DNA of 64,000 bases from Hemibagrus wyckioides (GCF_019097595.1 NC_080710.1:30013280-30077279); one strand, 5' to 3'; shown: positions 33,770 through 45,310, counted from the stretch's first letter. Made by a program: numbers and translations. Notes: generated by a model not told the origin, from the letters alone.

Positions 33770-33890
33770 TGATGTGTCTTCGGTGAGCGCTTTATCCTGG
33801 TCGAGATCATGCTGGATATGGAGTCTGTCCCAGAAACACTGCAGGAATACAGCCAGGAAGGAGACAACAAGCCATATCTCAGAATAAATC
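33770..33890 (-). repeat. SINE-associated repeat fragment
   Basis: GCGCTTTATCCTGGTCGAGA, GGAGTCTGTCCCAGAAACAC and GGAATACAGCC match a segment of a fish dispersed repeat read in the sense opposite to the SINE at 48233. Fragmentary. Confidence 0.45.
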
Positions 33891-34189
33891 TGGACCTGAT
33901 GTACTGACTGTCTGCTGTTTCATCCTGTCTATCCTAGCATGTTTTTAAGAGCGGTTTCTTTTTAATTAGACATCAGAATCAATTAAGGCCAATGAATTTG
34001 TCCTTTCTATTAGATTAACCGAGATGGCTAATGAAGGTAATAATTTATTACATGAAATATGATAAATGGTCATAGTACATGTAGTAATCTAATTACTTTT
34101 CAAGGTGCATTTAGTTACAATTTTGAAGAAATATTATGCCAGACATGTTTTTTTTCTTTTTTTCTCCACCACCTTCATAAGAAATAGCA
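33891..34189. other. Unique DNA
   Basis: ATTAGACATCAGAATCAATTAAGGCC near 33966 resembles conserved non-coding sequence, but no function can be shown. Confidence 0.35.
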
Positions 34190-34745
34190 CACTTTGGACA
34201 GGGAGGCAGGGTGGGGCTTAGAGGGGGCAGGGTGGGGATTGGGAAGGACTTGGGTGGAAGAAGGGTGTAGCTTGGGAGGGGCTTGGGTGGGGGCAGGGTG
34301 AGGCTTTTGTGGGGATTTAGGGGGGCTAGGTGGGGCTTGGGTGGGCACTTAAGAGGGTCTTGGGTGGGGTTTGTTTGTTGGATGGGGGCATGTTTGGGCT
34401 TTGGTGGGGGTTTAGAGGAGCAGGGTGGGGTTTGGGTAGGCATTTAAGAGGGGCTGGGTGGGGCTTTGGTGTGGGTTTAGAGGGGCAGGGTGGGGTTTGG
34501 GTGGGTGTTAAAGAGGGGCATGGTGGGGCTTGTTTGTCGGCTGGGGGCATGGTGGGACTTTGGTGGGGGTTTAGAGGGGCAGGGTAGGGTTTGGGTGGGC
34601 GTTTAAGAGGGGCTGGGTGGGGTTTGTTTGTTGGATGGGGGCATGTTGGGGCTTTGGTGGTGGTTTAGAGGGGTATGGTGGGGCATGGGTGGGGTTAAGG
34701 GGCAGGGCAGGGCTTGGGTGAGGCAGAGAGGAAATTGAGGAGGTA
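34190..34745 (+). repeat. G-rich minisatellite
   Basis: About 555 bp of units built from GGGGCAGGGTGGGG, TTTGGGTGGGCGTTTAAGAG and TTGTTGGATGGGGGCATG. The last landmark recurs at 34381, 34540 and 34634 (spacings 159 and 94 bp), so units are nested. Dozens of G3-G5 runs lie on the plus strand, giving strong G-quadruplex potential. Proline/lysine frames on the minus strand and Gly/Trp frames on the plus strand are repeat translations. Confidence 0.93.
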
Positions 34746-35059
34746 GTTAATGTTTTCACCCTGTAAATGATTATTTTCTATGACAGCACAATCTTATCAA
34801 AGTATTTATTCCTCTCATACAACATAGTTATTTTTATCAATTTGTAGTTACGTTTAACAACTTAGTTCCTGTTCTCACTTATGTTATAGCAGCTATAAAC
34901 CTCACCAACCTTTCTTTCTTTCTTTCTCCCTGAAAAATGCAGGATGCTGTGGTTAGCAACAATCCTCAAAGTATAAACTCCCTCTGAAGATGTCGGAAAA
35001 ACTTACAGCTTTACCTCAGACTGGATATTTCTCTGAAATATATGACGCTTTGTAAGCGA
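34746..35059. other. Unique DNA
   Basis: A short TTTC tract lies at about 34911-34927. No gene was recognised. Confidence 0.4.
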
Positions 35060-35290
35060 AATGAACCCAAATACATGGATATTTGCTCATCATTTTCTGC
35101 TATGAGATGAATATTTGACACATTTAGGCTATTTTCAGACATTATACTCGTTTCATCTTAAAGTTGTCTTACTCAGATGCAATATCACTTTGCTTACTTC
35201 AAATATTTATTTCTAGAAAGAACCAAACTTATCAGGCAATACAATAAGACAGGAAATAGTATATTTATAGATATTTTAGATATCATGCTG
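35060..35290. repeat. Possible interspersed repeat relic
   Basis: TTTCAGACATTATACTCG, GTTGTCTTACTCAGATGCAA and ATATTTATTTCTAGAAAGAA resemble the family noted at 22881. Weak. Confidence 0.25.
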
Positions 35291-35549
35291 TAATGATGTC
35301 AGCTGCTTGTCATGGCACACTTGTGCATACATTAAGTTATAATTACAATAGCAAGCAGAATTTGCAAACGGAAGACATGAATCTGAAGCATATCCCCTGA
35401 GCTCTACTGGACTGGATGTATCTAGTTTGGATTTTCAGATATATTTCAATTTTATAGTAGGATTTTTTTAACAGTATAAACACTACCATAAAAGACGGGT
35501 GATACAAACATCTTTTGCTATTTGATTTCTGATTTATTTCCCCGTTCAG

Positions 35550-35635
35550 CTTCCTCTGTTCAGCTCAAGGTGACTGTTAAAACTGTTATGCTCCACTTGT
35601 CCGACTCTGTGCATGGGGTGAAGTGTGGAGAACTG
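35550..35635 (+). other. Candidate 86-bp internal exon (unproven)
   Basis: A pyrimidine-rich tract (TTTATTTCCCCGTTCAG, ending 35549) is followed by an open stretch ending AACTG|GTAAGC, so both splice signals are good. The open frame reads SSVQLKVTVKTVMLHLSDSV followed by HGVKCGEL. I do not recognise this peptide, and no neighbouring exon was found. Confidence 0.2.
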
Positions 35636-35689
35636 GTAAGCACATGCAAAGCCAAATCTGTCATCTCTGCAAGGGGTCCAGCTAAAAGC

Positions 35690-35782
35690 TCCTCTGTCTG
35701 TCTCTCTTTCTGCCTGTCTAACCCTCCCTCTCTGTTTCTCTCTCTCTCTTTTTCTCTCTGTCTCTCTCTCCCTCTTTCTGAC
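35690..35782. repeat. CT-rich low-complexity tract
   Basis: CTGTCTCTCTTTC and CTCTCTCTCTTTTTC runs. Confidence 0.85.
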
Positions 35783-36169
35783 AAATTGATAGCTGCAGGA
35801 AGCCAGAGCCTGTGGAGCATTTAGTTCTTAGGAGGACCGGAGGTGAGGCAGCTGCTTTCTCCTAGTGCAGACAAATCATGGGGATGAAGAGAAGTGTTTG
35901 TGTGTGTGTGTGTAGGCCAACCAGATGGGCAGTTGTCTGGATGACTAGTACTGTGCTCTGTGTGTTCTCTTTGTCCCTGCTGTGAGACTGTAGCATCAAT
36001 TCCCTTTATGATCTGAGTTATGATCTTTACCTGTGTCTTTTTTTGTTGTTGTTGTTGTTTTTTGTTTTTTTACACTTAAATGTTGAATTTCTTTTTCTTG
36101 GTATCTCGCTGTATGCCGCATGTCAGACATATGTCCCTTTTTTTAGACAAAGCAGTGTGTGTTTGGGGA
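35783..36169. other. Unique DNA with short GT and GTT tracts
   Basis: A GT run lies at 35897-35913 and (TTG)n/T-rich sequence at about 36040-36070. Confidence 0.5.
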
Positions 36170-36318
36170 AGTGCTATGTTAGCAGTTAAGGTGTTGGGCT
36201 ACTAACCCACCAAACTGCCACTGCTGGGCCCCTGAGTAATTGCTCAGGTGTATAAAATAAGATAAAATGCAAGTTGCTCTGGATAAGGACATCTGCCAGA
36301 AAAGTAAATGTTTGTTAA
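36170..36318 (+). mobile_element. tRNA-derived SINE, V-SINE-like tail
   Basis: TTAGCAGTTAAGGTGTTGGG (A-box region), CAAACTGCCACTGCTGGGCC and the tail GCTCTGGATAAGGACATCTG are visible. The B-box region is shortened. Confidence 0.75.
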
Positions 36319-36653
36319 TAAAATAAGAAATATAATCTGTTATATGCTTAATATATTTAAATCTGGATTTAGTCCTAAAGTGGGTGTGGCCTAAACTGGA
36401 TTTTTATTAAAGTCTACTACTACTACATGACAAGATTACAGTAAAAAAAATTGCTGGATAACAGTAAAAAAAAATAAGAGGTAGAAATCTCAGTTCTGAC
36501 AATATGATGTGTGGCCTTGAAGGTAATAATATATTTATTTTCATCTATTCATAATAATTTCTAACAAATTGTAGACTTTTTGTCATGACCCTGACCAGGC
36601 TGTTACTGAGGACGCTGTAAATGCATTATTTACTTTCATGTTAAGAAGATAAA

Positions 36654-36655
<2 letters not shown>
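36319..36655. other. Unique AT-rich DNA
   Basis: No feature was recognised. Confidence 0.4.

Positions 36656-36694
<39 letters not shown>
36656..36694. repeat. (TG)n microsatellite
   Basis: Pure TG tract. Confidence 0.95.
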
Positions 36695-36696
<2 letters not shown>

Positions 36697-36789
36697 CACA
36701 ATGAAATTCTTTGCTTAGTATATCTTAGCTTGCAGTAAAGATGGGGTCAAAGCGCAGGGCCAGCCATAAGCCGTACCCATGCGGCTAAT

Positions 36790-37240
36790 AGGGTTAAGGG
36801 CAGAGTGACACCATCTGATCAGCAATGCAGAGCCGTTTCGTTTAAAAGATGCTTTTCTCCAAAGCAGAGGCCAATATATGTAGTGCGATTTTTTAATAGA
36901 ATACTAAAGGAGCAAAGTGTACAGAGTAGAGGTGTAAGAGCTAGTATAAGTCCAGGAGGTTGGTCTGTAGCAGTTTTTTTAAGATAGTGATGGATTCTGC
37001 TGTCCGGATAGATTGAGGTTGGAATTTCATGTCACTACTGAGGGACAGTCAGTTGGAATGTTCTGGAAAGGGATCTCATGCCTCGCTGAGGAGGAAGTAC
37101 CAGGCGTCAGATGTTAACTGATTGAAACATGAAGCTCAAGGAGGTAGGTAGAAGGTAGAAGGGTGTGGTTTCGGACAAGGCATGTGAGCTTCAAGGCCTT
37201 GTGGTCTCATACCTGACCACATGCCCATGCTGAAATGAAT
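36790..37240. mobile_element. Probable degraded retrotransposon segment
   Basis: GATTCTGCTGTCCGGATAGA, CACTACTGAGGGACAGTCAG, TTGGAATGTTCTGGAAAG and CCTCGCTGAGGAGGAAGTAC resemble a fish LINE-derived repeat known to me only by its look. No intact frame. Confidence 0.35.
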
Positions 37241-37589
37241 ATAAAAGCATAATTACTCCATAATGTAAATGTTTTACCTTAATTAGAGTAAATTCAAGAG
37301 TTTGTTGTTTCATTGCTAAGGTCTCTGTTGTGCACCAGGTTACTGCAAGCACTTGTTTTGTTCGATTTATAACCCTTTCTTTGACTTTATCACTTTAGTT
37401 TGTCTTTTATAAAATAAAACCCTTCCGTCTCCATCTCTACGTGACATCTGCATGGGATCTGATAATCCGTCTTAAAAATGATCTGTGCAATGTATCTGTA
37501 TTCGGTTGCATCCCTAATCTGTATATTATCCCCTTGTGACTCTTCTACACTACACCTGGATACTGTAATGATTTATAATCCTACTATCC
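37241..37589. other. Unique DNA
   Basis: No feature was recognised. Confidence 0.4.
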
Positions 37590-37765
37590 GGTTTCACCTC
37601 AAAGACGACGAGTTCCCTTCCGAGTCCTTCCTGGTGTCGTCTCAGACTTTCTTCCTCTCTGCTGTCTCTCTGGTTTGTTCATTAAGGATCTAAATTTATG
37701 TCTGCATTTCTGTAAAGCTGCTTTGAAACAGCATTTATTGTATAAAGAGCTATACAAATTGTGTT
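37590..37765 (-). repeat. Family A dispersed repeat, reverse orientation
   Basis: GAGTTCCCTTCCGAGTCCTT, the pyrimidine-rich TCTTCCTCTC and TTCTGTAAAGCTGCTTTGAA followed by ACAATTTG-like ends are the complement of the family A layout. Confidence 0.65.
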
Positions 37766-38729
37766 TTTTTTCCTCGGTGTCTATGCTTGCACACAAAGAT
37801 ACTTCAGCCTGAAGGAAAAACTCTTGAAAATTGATCAGCGCATCTCCTTTTCATCGCTGTTGTTTCTATCTTCCGCCCCGGTGATCAACCCTGTAATATA
37901 TATAAAGCTGATTCATACAGCGAGCAGGTCTCTAGTGCAGGAGATGATGATGATAAAGAAATGATAGCTTGGAGAAAAACCTACAGCTTGTCTTCACCAG
38001 AGGTCATGATGAGTGACAGCGGCGGCGTCCTGACACCAAACGAAACATGACTCATACGTGCCATTTTGTAAAGATCCTTCCATATCACAAAGCATAGTAG
38101 GACGAGGAGGAGGAGCGTGTCTAAATGAATGTGCACTTATTTAATGGATGACTCAGAATCTCTGGCTATCCCTCTGTTTCCCACCGTCTCATCTCCGTCT
38201 CTTGATCTGTTTCCGAGGAGAAACGAGGAAGGAGCGCAGTCACGTATCGCCTCGTTGTCTTCGCTGTGCAATCGACTTGGCTTTGTAAAAAGGCTTTTTA
38301 GACCTAATTTATTCCTCCTAACTATACCACTTACTCTCTAAAATAAACGTATGTCAGGCGGCTGCTCAGGATTCAAACGCATTAGCTCATTTTTTTTAAT
38401 GGTGGGCTACTCATGACTCTTTGCTTTTGCCACATTAGCTCTTTATGTGTTGCAGGAAAGTGAACGCTCTTAAAAGACTGCAGGAAAAAAAAATATATTA
38501 AAAAAGGGAAAAAAAAAAAAAGAGAATCTATTGCACAGCAGCCCACACAGGCCTCTCCTGAGCCCTTAAACTAATTACCGAGCTGCAAAATAAATAAATT
38601 AATGCGTTCTCGTTGCGGTGGGAACATTTTAGATTGATAACGTGTCATGTTTATGAAGCCAAATCTCTGGACTGCAGTGTGACCTCTTCTTTTCCTTTTC
38701 AGTCGCACAGCGGGGGCGGTGATTGACAG
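37766..38729. other. Unique DNA
   Basis: No gene was recognised. A-rich runs lie at about 38486-38522. Parts of 37980-38080 and 38590-38720 are GC-richer and repeat-free. Confidence 0.45.
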
Positions 38730-38935
38730 CGGTGAGAGCGCTAGAGATACAGAGAGAAACAACAGAGAGATATAGCTAAAGAAAGAGAGAGAAAGTGGGA
38801 GAGAGAGAACGAGAGAGAGAGAGAGAGTAAAGTAGGGAGACAAAAAGAAAAAAAAAAGAAAAATCAAGATCATAGCTAAGAGGTAGATAGAGAATTAGGG
38901 AGTGAAAAAAAAAGAGAGAGAAAATGTTTAAATCT
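38730..38935. repeat. GA-rich low-complexity tract
   Basis: GAGAGAAACAACAGAGAG, GAGAGAGAACGAGAGAG and AAAGAGAGAGAAA runs. The Ser/Leu frame on the minus strand is an artefact. Confidence 0.85.
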
Positions 38936-40378
38936 TCCCCATTGCCTGCTATTATAATTATTCATAAAATAAAAGATCTTCTGTGGTTTCTTAAGGGTTC
39001 ACAGCTTCCAAAACAGGCTTGGAATATTTTCCAAAAGAAACGAATCTACATGGAATGAATCTCTCATTATAATTGTGCAGCACTTGTTTTATTATTTTTT
39101 TTAGAAATCAGTGAAAATGTATTGAGTGGGTAAAAAAAATAATTCCTATTCTACATTCACCCATGAATTTGTGTCCATTTACATAATAATGAGACTCGCT
39201 AATGATCGGCTTTAAAGGGTAAAATTGCTCAGTTACTTTGAGTATTACGCAACTGATAGATTACACTCAAGGTTAAAATTCTAATTTAATAAAAATTAAT
39301 TTTGAAAGAAATCAATCCGAAACAAATCCATAAGTTAAGACAAGTATGATTACCTGATCAATTTAGACAAAGCTGTCAGAAAAGAGGAAGAGTTTATGGT
39401 ATGGCAACCGATGCACTGCTGTGGACGAGCTGCATTAGTAGAAATTTTAGCACACGTCACATTTCTTTCACATTTTCAGAGGCATTTTGTCGTTTCTGTC
39501 ATTTCTTATGGAGTTTAGTGGATCTGCTAAATGTAAACCAGCTGTGGTGTGAACGCTCTCGGTGATTTACAGCTGATTGGTGTATGAAGGAAATGGAGTA
39601 TGAAGGAAGTCAGGGGCGGGAATTTTTAGCTCAGTATGGCCTGCGAAAACATTTAAACACTTAACAATCAGTCTTATTTCAGTCTCACAATACAGCTTTA
39701 AGGATATCCTGATGTAGATTTAGATCAGTAATGAACAATGAGGAAAGCAGAGACAACATGAGAAGGAAACTGTGAGAGGAACCTGACAGGTCATCTTCTG
39801 GGAATTGACCGCAGTATACAGGTGTAGAAAAGTAAAGACAAAAGTGTGAAAGGATGTTCACTATGAGTAGATGAATGAATCCTGGGATGAACAGGACAGT
39901 GTTTATGATTCCAGCAGCAGCTCATAGATATCAGATTTACAGCATTCAGGTAAAAACACTGACGTAATCAGTTTTTTTCATTTTTTCAGAAGGCTACATT
40001 TTTTATGATCTTCATGTGGAACCATCCATAACAGCAGAACTTCCTGTGTTCGAGTAGAGCCATGGTTTGTTTGTTTCCTGTATCGCTCACATAGCAGTAG
40101 GCTAAACGAACGCCATGCTCACTGCAGGGGCTTTTGACAGCAAAAAAAAGGAGAAAAAGGAGAAGAAACTTCACTTTATGTGACAGCAGTGTGAGACACA
40201 GCTGCTCCTATTGTTTTGCTTTAGCTTTTCTTCAGAGGAGCTCATGTGAGTGCTAACACAACAGGCGGTGTGCTAATGTGTTTAATTATCTGCAAGGAAC
40301 TGTTTTGTGAATTACACCGTGCTGCCTTATCTGGAGTCGGATGCAAAGATTGTGACATGTGGAGATGCATATTGAGAA
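38936..40378. other. Unique DNA
   Basis: About 1.4 kb without repeats or a recognised gene. Confidence 0.45.
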
Positions 40379-40405
40379 GTGTGTGTGTGTGTGTGTGTGT
40401 GTGTC
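40379..40405. repeat. (GT)n microsatellite
   Basis: Pure GT tract. Confidence 0.93.
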
Positions 40406-41096
40406 CGCACCTTTGGAGAAAAGACTTTTCTTCATGCTTTTCTCTTCTATTCCACTCCTCTGCTTCTTCCATAATTGAAAGCAAGGCCTTCGAGCGGAGG
40501 TGTGAGCTGGGAGGAATAATACATCTCACTTAAGTTTCAGCCTCACACAGATCCCAAATGAAAAACATCAGCTTAGGAAACGACAAGTCATCTATTCATG
40601 GACTGCAATCCCTCCATTTCACTCTCATCTCTGTCTCTCTCTCTCATCCTCTCTTTTTCAATTTCTATGTCTGTCTTTGCTTCATGTTTTTCTTATTTTA
40701 CCTTTTCTCCATATTTCTCTCCTCTTCATACTCTCTGGCCTTCATAGTCTTTAATCATAAGCAAAGATTGAAATGCTATCCTTAAACCTAAATGACTTAA
40801 CCTAAATAACTTGTCATAATTCAGTGAACTATACGTTTATTTTTTTCCTCTTTTTTTCTAGATATATTTTAGCATTAATACACCATATCTGATAAATAAA
40901 ATAAATAAATAAATAAATAATAAGAGATATCATCAAGAGATCTTCTCCTCAACAGCAATGACATCTGCTTCAACCATTGTCCTTCCCATCAACAATTTTA
41001 ATACCTAAGAAGAAGGATGAAACCTCTTTTTCCCACAGGATGTAACGATATTTCTACCATTGTGTCAATTCAGATGGGAGATGGTACAATAAACAG
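40406..41096. other. Unique DNA
   Basis: A short (AAAT)n lies at about 40897-40922. No gene was recognised. Confidence 0.45.
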
Positions 41097-41176
41097 CAAA
41101 AGGTTTGTCGACACCTGACTCATATTTGCCTTCTGAAAACTATAGTCATAAAACTATATGCTGTTATAATAATAAA

Positions 41177-41262
41177 CTCTTCTCTTCTCTTCTCTTCTCT
41201 TCTCTTCTCTTCTCTTCTCTTCTCTTCTCTTCTCTTCTCTTCTCTTCTCTTCTCTTCTCTTC
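41177..41262. repeat. (TCTTC)17 microsatellite
   Basis: Uninterrupted pentanucleotide array of 86 bp, within the Tc1 remnant. Confidence 0.96.
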
Positions 41263-41379
41263 AGGCTTTCCACTAGATGTTAGAGTATGACTGTGTGGAT
41301 TTGTGTTCATTCACACATTCTATTAGTGAGATCAGACCCTGATGTTGGAATGTTCAGGAGACTCCAGTTCATCCCTAAG

Positions 41380-41500
41380 GTGTTCAGTGGGGTTGAGTCA
41401 GAGTCAGAGCTCTGTGCATGACACTCCACTCCATTCACTCCAAGCTTCACCTCAACATTAACATGGCTTTGTCATGCTGGAACAAGTCTATAACCCTACA
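41380..41500 (-). pseudogene. Tc1 transposase catalytic-region relic
   Basis: On the minus strand the complement of TTTGTCATGCTGGAACAAG (41467-41485) reads as a Phe/Leu-Gln-His-Asp-like motif around the second catalytic Asp, and the complement of AAGGTGTTCAGTGGGGTTGA (41379-41398) as the Leu-Asn-Pro-x-Glu-His region around the third catalytic residue. Frames are broken. Confidence 0.55.
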
Positions 41501-41600
41501 CCATAAAAAAAAATATTCAGTACAATTCATTCATTTAATTTGGGGTGGAACGACATATGGGTGTGATGGTCAGGTGTCCATAAACTTTTAACCAGTGTGT

Positions 41601-42400
41601 GGTTAGTTAGAAGATAATAGATGGTTATTTTATAGAAGATAAAATAGTTTCAGACACACACTGGTGCGTATGTGTACAATTAATCCATCACGAATAAGGT
41701 TTTTGTTTAGATTTGTTATTTTTACATAGCATTTTTGTCAGTATGGGTATTTCAATTCATTGAAGGTGCCAATAATCCTGCAAATTGCTGTGTTAATTAT
41801 GCTATGTATGAATATTTTGATTGTAGCACTAAACGATCCGGTCATCAAACTGCATGATGTTTATTTCCACCAGAGATCCAGAGATAGAAAACAGCATGGT
41901 GTGTGTCTAATTGCAACAATCTTCTCTTCTAAAAGACAATAAAAACCTTTTCTATATTCTGTACACTACTCTAGCACTTTAATCTTAATAGTCATAGATT
42001 ATATACAAATCAATTCCTCCTCCTTCGGAAAAACGCTCCCTCTCTGAGACACGGTAAACAAGAGAAGCACAGCGTTCGATGGATTTATTGCCGCTGACAA
42101 TAAAAATATCATGCTGTCTCCATGATCAAAGATAGCACCGTAATTATGCTCACGGTTTTGAGTGATCCGGTGACAGGCGTGTCCGTTCGACAGCAGTCAG
42201 GAACTTTCTTCTTTCTGGATTTCGGTGCCATGTGACATGTGTCATATGAATGCTGTCATCCAACGCTGTCTGTCTGCAGCTGACACACTTATTTAGATCT
42301 TTCTTTTCCAAGGATGACACTCTTACCAAAGATCCCTGCAGGCCTGCTCAGGCACACGGCATGCTGGTTTATCCAAAATGCATCTCTCTCAGCTTGAATA
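41601..42400. other. Unique DNA
   Basis: No gene was recognised. The stretch 42060-42240 is repeat-free and GC-richer (GTAATTATGCTCACGG, CCGGTGACAGGCGTGTCC) and could be conserved non-coding DNA. Confidence 0.4.
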
Positions 42401-42409
42401 TGTGTGTGT

Positions 42410-42442
<33 letters not shown>
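42401..42442. repeat. (GT)n microsatellite
   Basis: GT tract with one G-G interruption. Confidence 0.95.
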
Positions 42443-42444
<2 letters not shown>

Positions 42445-42949
42445 ACATCTTCACTATTCTATAAATATAAACCGACATAACAGAAGAGTGCCACTGGATG
42501 TTTGCTAAGTCTAATCTCATGAGAAATTCGAATGACTTCCAGCGACGAATATCGATCTTTTTTTTCCGATTTCGTCCAAATAACTCGGTAAGAGCGCTCT
42601 AAAGAATATTCATAACGCTGACATTAAGTTGACTAGAAAAAAACAAGGCCCCTGAAATCAATATAAAAACAAACACCTGATGCAGAAATCCTCTCACGCT
42701 TCTACTTTTCATTTTCACTTAATCGCTAGCTGGCTTTCGTGACTTTTGACAGAACAGCACAGCAAAATTCTTAGCATAGCAAAGAAAAAGGATAAATGCA
42801 GCAAATTTCAACCAGCGCTAAAGCAATACAGCTTTAGCTAATATTATTCTATCTGACAGTACTTATATAAAATACAAATATAAATAATAATTATAAATTA
42901 CGACCAAATTTCCATTAAAACCCAAGGCTTTGACAGATAACAAGCTAGA
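42443..42949. other. Unique DNA
   Basis: No feature was recognised. Confidence 0.4.
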
Positions 42950-43580
42950 CAAGAGACAAGAGTTATATCCTGCACCTTATCAAGAAAGAGAACTAGCAGC
43001 AGGAGAACTAGCAATTAGCCACCTCCTGCTAATAAATGTTGAACTAATTAGCTACTAGCTAGCTCCCTGCTGGCACAAGCATTCTAACACTTAACAATTA
43101 GTTCACTAAATACAGCAAAAGCAACATTTTGCTAAAGAAGAATCAAAGGTGTAGATTTAGTGAACTTTATTAGTTATAGTGCTATTAGCTAGTTGCTTGC
43201 CCCTCCTGCCGCAAACATTCTTACACTTTAGATAGCAAAATTAGTTCACTAACTTCTTCCAAGGAAAATCCAGAGAGTAACCTTAGTGGATTTCAGTTAT
43301 TAATTACATTCAGGTAGCTAGCCAGCCAATGCTAACACACTGTGAACTAATATTAGCTACTTGCTAGCTCCTTCTGAGACAAAAACCTAATATTTACAGT
43401 TAGTTAAATATGAATCTAGAGAGTAAAATTAGTCAACATTTAGCAACTATAGTGCTTTGAGAGAGTTATCTAGCTATTAGCTAACCCATGCTAATACATT
43501 ATAAACATCTGCTGACACAAAACCTAGTAATATTTAGCTGGAAAATTATCTCTTGCTTATCAGTAAAACAAAAGTTAGCA
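42950..43580. repeat. Very degenerate tandem repeat rich in GCTAGC/TTAGCTA
   Basis: Blocks of the form AGCTAGCTCC...CTG...ACA..., then TTAGTTCACTAA or a relative, recur near 43057, 43189, 43363 and 43505, that is roughly every 130-175 bp. Homology is weak but repeated. Confidence 0.45.
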
Positions 43581-43706
43581 AAAGAATAATTTAGGTATTA
43601 ACTGCAGTGTTTTTCAGTTCACAAAGTTTCCAGAGAAACATGATGTCAGGTCAGGTCAAATGTCCTTGTAGATACTCAAAATGGTTTGTGGAACAAATAA
43701 CATCCC

Positions 43707-43707
<1 letters not shown>

Positions 43708-43744
<37 letters not shown>
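43708..43744. repeat. (CA)n microsatellite
   Basis: Pure CA tract. Confidence 0.95.
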
Positions 43745-43748
<4 letters not shown>

Positions 43749-44266
43749 GGCAGACTACATTCTTGATTTCTAAATGTTTTGAAGTGCTTTAAATACTTAT
43801 AATGCTCTACTCGGTTCATGTTGTGTGTCCTCTAAATAGCAAAGACACCAAAGCTAAACAAGTTGTAACACTTTTGAAAAAATAAAATGGTGTATAATCT
43901 GTTATTTTGTACTTTGGAGAATGTGTGCTTTGTTTATCCATTTTAGGTTCTCCTTCAAACTATTTTAAGGAGTTCTACTCTAAATCTAAAGATATTTTTA
44001 GGGAAACAAAAGATGATAGAGTAAATATTTCGTGCCAACGGATAGTCACACAGGCCTTGTCATGACGTGTTTGAAAAACGTCTGTTTGAGCTCAAAAGAT
44101 ATAGGCTAATCAGCCCTTAGCCTCGTGTCTTTGTTATATTCTGTATTTTTATTTTTTATTGGTGGTATTCAGTTCCTCAAATGTCCAGAAAGATCTACCT
44201 GTCCAGAAAGACATTTGTGAACAGTAAATAATGGTAAATAATTATATATTGATGCTAAATATATTG

Positions 44267-44267
<1 letters not shown>
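43745..44267. other. Unique AT-rich DNA
   Basis: No feature was recognised. Confidence 0.4.
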
Positions 44268-44297
<30 letters not shown>

Positions 44298-44300
44298 TTA
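44268..44300. repeat. (ATTT)n microsatellite
   Basis: Eight ATTT-type units. Confidence 0.9.
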
Positions 44301-44829
44301 AACATCATGTATTAATATCCTGCAAGTACCCTTTCCATCCCCTGGTAGCATCTGAAGGTAATTAGCAATATCCTTGCTACAGATTTATTGAATGTGATGT
44401 GGAAAGAAAGAAATATTTTTATGCTCTAGCTACTGTTTAGCAATCCCAGATCCCATTTTGAAGGTTAGGCTTTATAGCAAGTGTCCCTCCCCTTTTCATT
44501 CCCTGCACGCTCTTATTTTCCTTCACCTCCCTCCATTAAATGCAGAGAAGGAAGCCACTTCATTACCTATCCCGCTTGATTTGAATTAGCTCTGGAGTCT
44601 CTCACACCTTATTTAATGCTCTGTTTGCATTCGAAAGGCATGTTAGATTTAATTGTGTGTGATTGTTTCACAGGTGCTGCTGTACACTGCTTTCACATGC
44701 TAAGAAGGAGCAAGAATGAAAAACGTACTATAACACTTTGTATAAAGCTGATGTTTATAAGGTTATATTAAAGCTGGATTTGTAGGTTCATAACTTTATG
44801 ACAAACAACATAAATTTATATAAATGGTT
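44301..44829. other. Unique DNA, possible conserved non-coding element
   Basis: The stretch 44480-44700 is repeat-free with CCATTAAATGCAG, GATTTGAATTAGC and TAGATTTAATTGTG, an AT-hook/homeobox-rich look shared by developmental enhancers. No coding frame. Confidence 0.25.
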
Positions 44830-45310
44830 ATTTTCAATTCAATTTATTTGTATTGGGCGTTTAACAATGGATATTGTTTCAAAGAGCTTTACAGAGGCAA
44901 CAGTGGAAAGGAAAATCTTTCTGAGATGATATGAGGAAGAAACCCTGGGAGGAACCAGACTCAGAAGGGAACCTCATCCTCATTTGGGTGACACTGGACG
45001 TGTAAATAATGTCCTTTCTCCAACACTTTATAGTTACGTGGAATTGTGCAACCAAGAGCTCCTGAGGAACGTTCCTGCCGAAGTCTTCGAATGTTCCCTG
45101 ATGAAGACCCAAGCACAAAGCTGACCACTGCAACTGTTCAAAGCTGGCATCCACAGCAGTCTCATGGGTCACAGGCTGTCCATGCAGCTCTATCCCCAGC
45201 AGCAATGAACACCACCAAGCGACAAGACTCCAACCAGGGGTTAGGCATCTGGATGGATCAGGCAGGTCCAGAAAGAAGAAGCAATCACACTGGGAACTCA
45301 GAACACTTTA
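44830..45310 (+). repeat. Family A dispersed repeat, longest copy
   Basis: It starts TTCAATTCAATTTATTTGTA at 44834. It continues with AACAATGGATATTGTTTCAA, AGGAAGAAACCCTGGGAGGA, CCTCATCCTCATTTGGGTGA, GGAATTGTGCAACCAAGAGC and CTCATGGGTCACAGGCTGTC. Related copies are at 7858, 27395 (-), 37590 (-), 61845 and 63636. No terminal repeats or coding domain were identified. Confidence 0.75.

Larger units (their letters stand above)
41097..41600 (-). mobile_element. Tc1/mariner remnant, third family
   Basis: The left end AAAAGGTTTGTCGACACCTG and the right end GGTCAGGTGTCCATAAACTT plus TTAACC are inverted matches, and ATATGGGTGTGATGGTCAGG is typical of this fish Tc1 family. The interior keeps minus-strand transposase text: CATCCCTAAGGTGTTCAGTG followed by GGGTTGAG, and CATGCTGGAACAAG (Gln-His-Asp-type second catalytic region). 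Large parts are missing. A TCTTC array lies inside. Confidence 0.8.

Noticed and set aside
34111..34759. Proline-rich proteins on the minus strand
   Set aside because: Translation of the G-rich minisatellite. No start context or conserved domain.
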